Source: Megaleporinus macrocephalus | Lineage: Eukaryota > Chordata > Actinopteri > Characiformes > Anostomidae | Direction: 5' to 3' | NCBI GenBank assembly: GCA_021613375.1 | Contig: CM038718.1 | Location: forward strand, 43,146,666-43,210,665 | DNA length: 64,000 nucleotides | Made by a program: the position numbers and the translations under genes | Shown: piece by piece, positions 11,020-19,898 of the stretch | Position numbering within the stretch: the first letter of the stretch is position 1 | Layout of the letters: every line of letters begins with the position of its first letter | Notes under the pieces: model-generated | What the model was told of the DNA's origin: nothing | Seen by the model: the letters and a program-made list of their open reading frames with translations, nothing else | Databases searched by the model: none

Positions 11020-11500
11020 ATATATACTGTATACACTGGTATCTACACTAGCTGTACAAACTCTTTGTAGTTCTAGACTTACAGACTGTAGTTCATCTGA
11101 TTCTCTGTATACTTTATTACTGATCAGGACCCCCACAGGACCACCACAGAGCAGGTACTATTAGGGAGGTGGGTCATTCTCAGCACTGCAGTGACACTGA
11201 CATGGTAATGGTGTGTTAGTAGTGTGTTTTGTGCTGGTGTAAGTGGATCAGACACAGCAGTGCTGCTGCTGCTGGAGTATTTAACACTGTGTCCACTCAC
11301 TGTCCACTCTATTAGACACTCCTACTACTTGCTGGTCCACCTTGTAGATGTAAAGTCAGAGACAGTAGCTCATCTGCTGCTGCACAGTTTGTGTTCCTCT
11401 AGTTCTTCTTCAGTGGACACAGGACGCCGCCCACAGGACACTGTTGGCGTGATGGTTTTGATTGGTGGACGATTCTCAGTCCAGCAGTGACACTGAAATG
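11020..11500. mobile_element. fold-back element copy A (5' arm plus core)
   Basis: Same family as 29140-29670 and 51960-53320. It contains the outer segment (ACAGACTGTAGTTCATCTGA, then CTGATCAGGACCCCCACAGG), an arm with GGGAGGTGGGTCATTCTCAG and GCAGTGACACTGACATGG, and a core with CTATTAGACACTCCTACTAC and GATGTAAAGTCAGAGACAGT. It ends near GACGATTCTCAGTCCAGCAG. The second arm seen in the other copies is cut short. No coding capacity. I recall this as an abundant repeat of catfish and characin genomes, but the class is unknown to me. Confidence 0.75.
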
Positions 11501-11539
11501 TTTACATAGTGCTTCTATGGACAATGTTATGATGTCACT

Positions 11540-11642
11540 TGGGGAAAAAAAATCTGGTTCCATTGACTTACATTGAAAGTAAAGTAAGTTTTTGCCCTTT
11601 CCTGTAAAGTAGTCATTTCAGAGATTTATCTTTAGACAGCAA

Positions 11643-11691
<49 letters not shown>

Positions 11692-11790
11692 ATTATAGAA
11701 CACTTTATTTCATACAAAATAGTTTGTAGTGTCCAGACAAATTAAAACCATATATATCACCATATATATATATATATATATGTACGGTTT
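11540..11790 (-). mobile_element. MITE-family fragment with two (TA)n runs
   Basis: TCTGGTTCCATTGACTTACA, TTGAAAGTAAAGTAAG and CCTGTAAAGTAGTCATTTCA match the right-hand half of reverse-oriented copies of the MITE family. TA runs lie at about 11645-11688 and 11761-11780. Confidence 0.55.
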
Positions 11791-12984
11791 TTATTGGATG
11801 CTACACTCTTAGTGGATCAAGTTCATTAGTGAATCATCATTTATGAATCAAATCAGGCGTATATGTCAAGCATTATTATCTAATTAGTTTTCATCATTTG
11901 GTTTTTAGTTTTTGGGCAAACGGTAGCATTGATCTGAAGTTATGTCCAGCAGAAAACCTGCTTTCATTCTGTCCCTGATGAACTGAATCAGGTTGTGTCG
12001 GGTCAGAGAATCCCGCTGAGCTAGACGACTGAAGATGTGTAATTATGGTTTACGTGGTTAGTTGATCAGTGTGTTATTATTACTCAGCCGTCTGTTATTA
12101 GTCAAATGTAAGCTGTAACCTGAGGGTTGGTCCATGTCGTCCTCCCTTGTGCTGTCTGGTTATTTGGTCAGAGAAAACCTAAAGGACTGACCACCACTGA
12201 GCTGGAAATCTCTGTATACTTATTTATAAGTAGTTATAAGTTAGTCCGTTATTATAATTTGGATGTGCGTTATTGGCCAAATGGCCTGAATTGGTTACAG
12301 CGACTGGATCAAAAGAAAGTCACAGGCAGTCAGTGAAGTTGGCATGGTTGTGGATGGTCGTCAACAGGCTGGCGCTGAGTCCGGGACTGAGCTGGCAGTG
12401 CAATAATGGGAAGCTTTTAGGGGTAAGAGCAGTTTAAGTGGCAGAGTTTGATTACAAACTAGATCAGAGCATGGCAAACACAGGAGCCGCACAAAAGCAT
12501 TCGCTCCCCCATGTTCTGCTCAGTTTACACCCCACTGACTCACACCACGATCCCCTATTGGCCTCATCTCTTCATCTAATGGTGAAAAAGGCAACATGTT
12601 TCATCTTTGATGCCCTGTTTTTGTTTTTGCAGACCTTTTAGTTTCTCCCAAAGCTTAAACGCTCCTGTGTTTTCTTTTTCACTTTCACCTGCATCTGAAA
12701 GTGCTCCCCGCCTCCAGCCGTCTTTGATGTGGTGCGAGTTAATATCTTCAGCTAAATCTCCAGCCTGAATTGTCCCGATAAATGCCTTTTGTGGTGCCTC
12801 CGTATGAAAAAAAAAACATGCTTTCTCTCCGAGCCTTAAGCAGACCGTGTTAACCCTTAGGCAGGCTTTACATAATGAAGCCCTTTGACGCAACTTGAGT
12901 CACTCAGAGCGGACGTACAGCTACATTTCGACCGTGTTGTACAAGGTGAGGCCTTTTTAATGCAGTTCAGCTGCCACCTTGCAC
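11791..12984. other. wnt7a intron 3, lower-repeat stretch
   Basis: No clear repeats. The part 12430-12950 has balanced base composition and few low-complexity runs. In a repeat-packed intron that is a reasonable place to look for conserved regulatory DNA, but nothing in the sequence alone shows function. Short open frames on both strands resemble no known protein. Confidence 0.4.
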
Positions 12985-13205
12985 CGAAATGCAAAACCAA
13001 AATAGGAATTTTACAGTAGAGGCCAAAAACCTTCTCAGCTTTCAATGTAAGTTAATGGAAAGGGGTTTTATTAGAAGGGATTTTGGAGCATTTCTATTGG
13101 TCCGTTCATCATAACACTTGTGGAGGATATAAAGAACAGCTGCCGCGTTCCAATGATAGAGAAAAAGAAAATCATCTTATTTTTCTATGGACAGCCACAA
13201 TATAC
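12985..13205 (+). mobile_element. MITE-family copy (+), near complete
   Basis: Follows the order of 18641-18898: TTTACAGTAGAGGCCAAAAA, CTTTCAATGTAAGTTAATGG, TTTTGGAGCATTTCTATTGG, GAGGATATAAAGAACAGCTG, then TTTCTATGGACAGCCACAAT as a decayed right terminus. The left terminus is not recognisable. Confidence 0.75.
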
Positions 13206-13394
13206 GAACCATATAATGACATCATGAGCACGCCAGTGGCCTATTGGGTGTTGATTTTGGTTCCGCAGGCTTAATTAGATAGTAAGCTGAGATTCCTTTG
13301 GGTCCTGAAGTATGAAAATGAGTACAGAATGAGACCCCCAGTGGTCCTGAATAAACTGTCAAGTAATCTGGCTACTGTAATAATCAGCCAATCA

Positions 13395-13535
13395 CATAAA
13401 TGTCCAAAATTCCAATTTTCCAAGCTATTTTGGAGCATTTCTATTGGCTATTGGTCGTGTTCAAAAGAGGTAGACAAATATAAATCAACGAAAATACAAA
13501 AGATACATGTTTTTTTGGGCAGCGACGATATGTTG
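13395..13535 (+). mobile_element. MITE-family copy (+), truncated
   Basis: CCAAGCTATTTTGGAGCATT, then TCTATTGGCTATTGG, a shortened middle, and the right terminus TTGGGCAGCGACGATATGTT, close to the terminus of 18641-18898. The left half is missing. Confidence 0.75.
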
Positions 13536-13635
13536 GGATGCCAACAGAGATGCCAATGTTAGCTAGCATTCTGCTTAGTGATCGGGGCAAGCTAGGGCCA
13601 TCCTACCCTCTCAGGGGTAATACCTGGTATTTTAT

Positions 13636-13641
13636 ATATAA

Positions 13642-13697
<56 letters not shown>

Positions 13698-13713
13698 ACT
13701 TTATATATTATAT

Positions 13714-13757
<44 letters not shown>

Positions 13758-13765
13758 ATATATAT
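13636..13765. repeat. (TA)n microsatellite, interrupted
   Basis: Three TA runs separated by short AT-only interruptions. The tyrosine/isoleucine open frame across it is an artefact. Confidence 0.95.
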
Positions 13766-13870
13766 TGGTGCATTTCTATTGGTCCATTCATCATAAATTT
13801 TTCAAATAATGTAAACGGCAGCTAATGTGTTCAATTGGTCTACAATAATAAAATTGATTTCAAAAATGGA
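13766..13870 (+). mobile_element. MITE-family fragment (+)
   Basis: TTGGTGCATTTCTATTGGTC, then CATTCATCATAAATTTTTCA, a GGCAGCTAATGTGTTCAA-like word, and a decayed downstream part with AAAAATGGAG. It is the central part of the same MITE family, interrupted on both sides by TA runs. Confidence 0.6.
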
Positions 13871-13873
13871 GAT

Positions 13874-13957
<84 letters not shown>
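13871..13957. repeat. (TA)n microsatellite
   Basis: About 80 bp of nearly pure TA. Confidence 0.97.
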
Positions 13958-13964
<7 letters not shown>

Positions 13965-14044
13965 TTTAAATCATTGTACATTTTTTACACTCCATTCAAA
14001 ATATATATAAATATAATATATATAATATAATATGAATAAAAATA

Positions 14045-14140
14045 TAAGCATTCCATGAAGAATTAACCAATAGAAATACTCCAAAATCACTCCAAGTTCC
14101 ATTGACTTACATTACATTAAAAATAAAGTTGCAAAGGAAA
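14045..14140 (-). mobile_element. MITE-family fragment (reverse)
   Basis: AAGCATTCCATGAAGAATTA, ACCAATAGAAATACTCCAAA and CAAGTTCCATTGACTTACAT are the reverse-strand middle of the MITE family. Confidence 0.6.
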
Positions 14141-15039
14141 AGTGAATTATATATGTTTATATGATTATGTAATATATGCGTATTTTATGTGTATATATGA
14201 ATATTATAATAACTCTTGCAAACTGTAATGGCCTCAGTAGATTTAAATTGAATGGTTAAGTATTAAATGTAGATACAAATCCGATGCAGATACATCACCG
14301 GTTAGGGCGACGGACACTAACCCCCCCGCCGTTCCGCTCCTGGTCGGGTTTAATGAGGAGGAAAAGAAGTCTCCATCTTTGTGTCTGGCGTGTTCCACTC
14401 TGTGTCACAGAGAGGCGATTCATGGCTGGAAAGCCGTCCCCTCGCTCACCCAGCCGATTCACAGTGGCCGTTTTTTTCCCTCTCTTGGCCGAAGCCCGAA
14501 TTCACGCTGGCTTATCTAAATGGCAAAATTGCCTCTTAGTGTACTGACTGCGCGTCCAGGTTCATTCTATCTGTAGGTTTTGTCTCGGGGCTGTTAAAGG
14601 AGGCCTCTGTTGGGAAGGCTCCCCTCCCGAGTCTTAATTTATGCTGGCCAATGTAATGACATTGGGTAAGATCCTGGCTATCGTTGCCCACCGCTAAACA
14701 GCAGATAACAAAAGCCGTGGGTAGTTTTAGCCACCAGGATGTTAACGGATAAGTGGCTCCGAAAAGGCCAGTTTGATTGGTGGTGTGTGGGGAAAGAGAG
14801 GAACTTTGTGCAAGGCTGACAATACGGGTTGGCTTGTTTTGCTGAATGACTTTTAGAGTGACATTTCGTAGGTATGCTTTGACTGAACTGCTCTTTCTCC
14901 ATCATGTGTTATCAGAGCATGTTCACCATCACCTGAGAGCTGTGTGACATTTGGAGTGACTCCCTGGATTGATAAAAATAATCTGTAACAAATCTAGAAT
15001 AAAATATTACACTGATTATACAATTAATACACTTATATT
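14141..15039. other. wnt7a intron 3, lower-repeat stretch
   Basis: After an AT-rich lead-in, 14280-14930 is a block of higher GC without visible repeats. It contains CTTATCTAAATGGCAAAATT and CGGATAAGTGGCTC, and is a second candidate for conserved intronic DNA. The open frame at 14284-14547 has no splice context in the wnt7a reading frame and no recognisable domain. Confidence 0.4.
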
Positions 15040-16405
15040 TACACTAACCCCCTAAAAACCCTAAAAACACTAAACCCTAAAAACACTAAACACTAACCCC
15101 TACATTTACACTAAACACTAACCCCTATATTTACACTAAACCCTAACCCCTACATTTACACTAAACACTAACCCCTATATTTACACTAAACCCTAACCCC
15201 TACATTTACACTAAACACTAACCTCTACATTTACACTAAACCCTAACTCCTACATTTACACTAAAAACTAACTCCTACATTTACACTAAACAATAAGCTC
15301 TACATTTACACTAAACCCTAACTCCCACATTTACATTAAAAACTAACCCTTATATTTACACAAAAAACTAACCCCTACATTTACACTAAACCCTAACCTC
15401 TACATTTACACTAAACCCTAACTACTACATTTACACTAAACACTAACCCCTATATTTACACTAAACACTAACCTCTACATTTACACTAAACCCTAACTCC
15501 TACATTTACACTAAACACTAACCTCTACATTTACACTAAACCCTAACCCCTACATTTACACTAAACACTAACCCCTATATTTACACTAAAACCTAACTCC
15601 TACATTTACACTAAACACTAGCCTCGGCATTTACACTAAACCCTAACCCCTACATTTACACTAAACACTAACCTCTACATTTACACTAAACCCTAACTAC
15701 TACATTTACACTAAACACTAACCCCTATATTTACACTAAACACTAACCTCTACATTTACACTAAACCCTAACTCCTACATTTACACTAAACACTAACCTC
15801 TACATTTACACTAAACCCTAACTCCTACATTTACACTAAACACTAACCTCTACATTTACACTAAACCCTAACTCCTACATTTACACTAAACACTAACCTC
15901 TACATTTACACTAAACACTAACCCCTACATTTACACTAAACACTAACCTCTACATTTACACTAAACCCTAACTCCTACATTTACACTAAACACTAACCTC
16001 TACATTCACACTAAACCCTAACTCCTACATTTACACTAAACACTAACCCCTACATTTACACTAAACACTAACCTCTACATTTACACTAAACCCTAACTCC
16101 TACATTTACACTAAACACTAACCTCTACATTCACACTAAACACTAACTCCTACATTTACACTAAACACTAACTCCTACATTTACACTAAACACTAACTCC
16201 TACATTTACACTAAACACTAACTCCTACATTTACACTAAACACTAACTTCTACATTTACACTAAACCCTAACTCCTACATTTACACTAAACCCTAACTCC
16301 TACATTTACACTAAACACTAACTCCTACATTTACACTAAACACTAACCTCTACATTCACACTAAACACTAACCTCTACATTTACACAAAACACCAACCCC
16401 TGCAT
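15040..16405. repeat. 25-bp minisatellite, about 54 copies
   Basis: The unit CTAAACACTAACCTC plus TACATTTACA repeats with a strict 25-bp step. Main variants are ACCCTAA/ACACTAA and CCTC/CTCC/CCCC in the middle. The first 60 bp show shorter, less regular steps. Variants alternate in pairs over long stretches (ACCCTAACTCC next to ACACTAACCTC), which gives a 50-bp higher-order unit. It lies in wnt7a intron 3. Confidence 0.97.
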
Positions 16406-18290
16406 TTATAAACATTGTTGGCTAGTCATGTACTGGTTGGGGATTTTGAGTTCTGCTACAATTTCCACCACTGAAACACATTTTTTGTAATTAGTTTAAC
16501 ATTTTTTAATAAAAATTTTGAATGAAATGTACATTTTTGTATGTTTACCAATGTTCAAAGCTGTGTTTGGTTGTCAATTTGAGTTTTGCTCTAAATTAAC
16601 AAAAATCTCTACCGAGATGTTTTGTTAGTGTTACAATGATACTGTAAGTGTTATTTATATTATAGGTGGTTATTTTTAGTGAGGTGCTCAAATTTATTTC
16701 AAGCCATCTCTCACAAAAATACCTTATGGTATTCCTGATCTGTTCAATTTGAGTGTTTTAAACACTGGAAATAAAAATGGAGTTCTATTAACCCTTTGGT
16801 ACACAAGCTAAGCAAACCCCCCTGTAATGCACAACATGGATTAAACTTGACCCGTACTCATTTCCTATGTTACTGAATATACTGCTGACTGTCTCTTTGG
16901 TAAATCTATTGAAAACAGTTTATTTCATTATTTAGTGTTCCAAGTGTTCATTAAGAATCTTGTTTTTTGATCTTAAATCCTTATTTTAATTCTTATTTAT
17001 TTACATCATGAACAAAAATAGTGTTTGTAAACATGTTTCTGACTGCAAATGTTTACAGACATCAACAGTTCCTATCAAATTCCACAGTGAACACATACGG
17101 GATAAATAAGTAAAACTGAAATCAGGATTTGTGATGATTAAAAACAAGTAAACTGAGGAATTCATGGCAGCTTAAACGATTAATTTGAACAAATAAATGA
17201 ATTTATTGCAAATATATGGAAGATAAAATCTCAGGTCGTGCATTAAATGGTTAACAGCCCAATGAATCTTGATGCCAAATATGTGACCAGTAGACTCGTG
17301 AAGTATCGAAGGTCTTCCTTTTGCCTCTTTCTCCTCTGAAGGGTGACACCTGATATCTGAGCTTGTGTATACTATAGACAGAGTTACTAATCAGCCATAC
17401 TACGTCCATTCATCACGCTACAGCTAGACTAGGGACAGTGAGCTTCACCTGATGTGGAGATAAGTTCTAGGGGGGGCACCTTGCTGCTCAGCCGGCTTGT
17501 TATTGTTATGAGGCATTTGCTTCACCTTGATTCAGAGTCGTATTCCAAATCGTTCCCAACATGAAGCCAATTTTCTGGTGTAAGTATGCGGGTTTTACAG
17601 GAACAGTTGACCTGGTTGATCATATTTGAACATTTTTAAACTCCAACATAGAAAAACTGTGGCCTATGTTTTAATTATGGCCAGGACCTGCAAGCGGGGG
17701 CAATATGGCGGCTCTGTAGCTTAAGGATAAGCTGGCATTGCAGTCAATGTAGTTGATGATTAATAAGGTTTTTGTTTGTACTAAAAGGTGGAATCCATGT
17801 CTATCAATTAGCCGAAGCATGTTTCCTGTCTGGAGCTTATGTAATATGTAGATATATTGTTATCTATAAACCAAATAAGCAAAGATAGTGACCAATTTCA
17901 GGCCTCACGCTGCCGCTGCTACTGTTTTTAGTTATGCAGTAAGCTTTTGAACAGTTTTATAGATAACAGTATGTCAGAAATGTTCACAAGTCGGTTAATG
18001 CCAGTCCGAGTCGAGCCTCGAGACAGTGGAGTGCGAGTCGAGTCTTGTGCCTTTCGTAGAGAATTTTACTTCAGACTCTTTATTAGCTTCAGGCATCGCA
18101 TTGTACAAAAGAAAACCCCACTAAAAACCTGTCGGGTTCAATGCAGCTTTAGATGAGCCTTTCAAACCTTTCAAAACTGAGGCACTACATGCAGTTAGCT
18201 TAAAGCGAGGAGGTAAACCAACTTGAATCAGAGGGTTAGTCTGTATGCTGTGTAGCAAATATGCCAGCTAACTAAGCCCAATAGCATAAC
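16406..18290. other. wnt7a intron 3, AT-rich, nothing identified
   Basis: AT-rich unique-looking sequence with no repeats I could place and no credible coding frame. Confidence 0.4.
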
Positions 18291-18294
18291 ATCA

Positions 18295-18545
18295 CTCTTC
18301 AAAGAGTGTATCTCAAAAATGGTGACTTTACAGGAGAGACCAAAAACCTTCTTTACATTTAATGTAAGTCAATGGAACCAGAATTTTTTCCAAGCTATTT
18401 TGGAGTATTTTTATTAGTCCAGTTGTTATGAAATTTGGACACAATGTAAAGGACGACTATGGAGTTCAAATTATGTAGAAAACCAAAAAACGCAAAAAGT
18501 TGAGATGCATGGATTTGTATAGCTTTGGATAACGACAACATTTGA
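18295..18545 (+). mobile_element. MITE-family copy (+)
   Basis: TTTACAGGAGAGACCAAAAA, AATGTAAGTCAATGGAACCA, AAGCTATTTTGGAGTATTTT, TAAAGGACGACTATGGAGTT and a right terminus near TTTGGATAACGACAACATTT. It is nearly full length but diverged, and sits about 100 bp upstream of the best-preserved copy. Confidence 0.75.
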
Positions 18546-18640
18546 AATGAATGTGATCTGTAACCTACTAAAGTGTCAGCTAGACTAGCCAACATCTTCA
18601 GCTACAATACAACAGCCACTCCAACATGTCTGGTCAACAG

Positions 18641-18898
18641 CATATCATCGTTGTCCAAAGAAAAACTATTATCTCCAAAATGGCAACTTTTCAGGAGGGG
18701 CCAAAAACTGTCTTGACTTTCAATGGAAGTCAATGGAACCAGAACAATTTCCCAGTTATTTTGAAGCATTTCTATTGGCCCATTCATCACAAAACTTCCA
18801 CAGGATATAAGGAGCAGCTGTCGCGTTTTAAAAATGTAGTAAAATGAAAATCATCAAAAATTAAGATAACATGTTTTTCTTTGGACAGCGATGATATG
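18641..18898 (+). mobile_element. MITE with 26-bp terminal inverted repeats (best copy)
   Basis: The left end 18641-18666 (CATATCATCGTTGTCCAAAG then AAAAAC) and the right end 18873-18898 are inverted repeats identical at 25 of 26 positions. The 258-bp element has no coding capacity, which is the profile of a miniature inverted-repeat transposable element. Internal words (GGCCAAAAACTGTCTTGACT, TTTCAATGGAAGTCAATGGA, TTGAAGCATTTCTATTGGCC, GGATATAAGGAGCAGCTGTC) recur in about nine other places in the window on both strands. I could not settle a target-site duplication, so superfamily is left open. Confidence 0.85.
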
Positions 18899-19415
18899 TT
18901 GTGCTTTTGATGGTGGTATGATGGTCAGACAGCATGACCAAGCTGGGTGACCACATAAACCATAAACCAGTACCAAACCAGCACTATATATTGGCTTAAA
19001 CCAGCTTAAACCAGTCTCTTTTCCACATTTACTGCATGTATCATTTTGTTTTGTCAATCAGGCAAACCTACTGGTAGTAATAACTGAAGCTAAAGCATCA
19101 CATGTCAAGCTAGAAAGTAAAGGTTTTATTAATTCAGTGCTCAGACTGGTCAGGTCGTGAGTGGATCCAGGTTGAGATGCCAAATTTTATGTGTTTTGTA
19201 TTCAAGAGTTTTCACTCCAAGCTTTTTACAAGCTAACAAGGGTGTGATGATGTAGCCATGATGGTTAAAAGCTTTTATTACTTGTAGCTACATTTGCTTT
19301 GTAGCTCCAAACCTAGAGATTCAAAGTTGCCTGTTAATACAGTTTTGGAATATGGGGTTAAACGAATCACCAAGGTAACCCATAAAATGACCAACTGATC
19401 TCTCCCTCTGGTCAG
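18899..19415 (+). other. 3' end of wnt7a intron 3 with splice acceptor
   Basis: Unique-looking sequence that includes a small repeat of the AAACCAG word (18957-19017), also seen at 59.4-60.7 kb. It ends with the pyrimidine-rich TCTCCCTCTGGTCAG, acceptor AG at 19414-19415. Confidence 0.8.
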
Positions 19416-19898
19416 GTCCTGGAGCGGAACATGCGGCTGGAGTGTAAGTGCCATGGCGTGTCCGGCTCATGCACCACCAAAACCTGCTGGACGACGCTGC
19501 CCAAGTTCCGCGAGCTGGGTTACATCCTGAAGGAGAAGTATCTGGAGGCGGTGCACGTGGAGCCGGTGAAGGCCAGCCGCAACAAGCGTCCCACCTTCCT
19601 CAAGATCAAGAAACCCTTCTCCTACCGCAAGCCCATGGACACGGACCTGGTGTACATCGAGAAGTCGCCCAGCTACTGCGAACCGGACCCCGTGACGGGC
19701 AGCGTGGGCACACATGGCCGTGTCTGCAACAAGACGTTGACCCATCACTCGGGCGGGTGCGACCTGATGTGCTGCGGCCGCGGATACAACACTCACCAGT
19801 ACTCGCGTGTGTGGCAATGCAACTGCAAGTTCCTCTGGTGCTGCTACGTCAAGTGCAACACCTGCAGCGAAAGGACAGAGGTGTACACGTGCAAGTGA
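19416..19898 (+). CDS. wnt7a: Wnt7a terminal exon (C-terminal half)
   Basis: The exon starts in phase 0 ([10 protein letters not shown]) and ends at TGA 19896-19898 after 160 codons. It carries the Wnt lipid-attachment hairpin [16 protein letters not shown]; by homology the palmitoleoylated serine (Ser206 in human WNT7A as I recall) is encoded at 19461-19463. Further hallmarks are [33 protein letters not shown], an N-glycosylation sequon NKT at exon residue 105, [14 protein letters not shown] and the cysteine-rich C-terminal finger ending TCK. ELGY, AVHVEPV and [12 protein letters not shown] point to WNT7A rather than WNT7B. One oddity: the finger reads CKFLWCC where Wnts almost always have CKFHWCC (Leu codon 19833-19835). 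Together with exon 3 this gives 251 of about 349 residues. The signal peptide and N-terminal exons lie upstream of the window. Confidence 0.97.
   Translation, partial: VLERNMRLECKCHGVSGSCTTKTCWTTLPKFRELGYILKEKYLEAVHVEPVKASRNKRPTFLKIKKPFSYRKPMDTDLVYIEKSPSYCEPDPVTGSVGTHGRVCNKTLTHHSGGCDLMCCGRGYNTHQYSRVWQCNCKFLWCCYVKCNTCSERTEVYTCK

Noticed and set aside
15040..16405. Possible interstitial telomere repeat (CCCTAA words)
   Set aside because: The step is 25 bp and CCCTAA never occurs in tandem as (CCCTAA)n; similarity is only one hexamer per unit.
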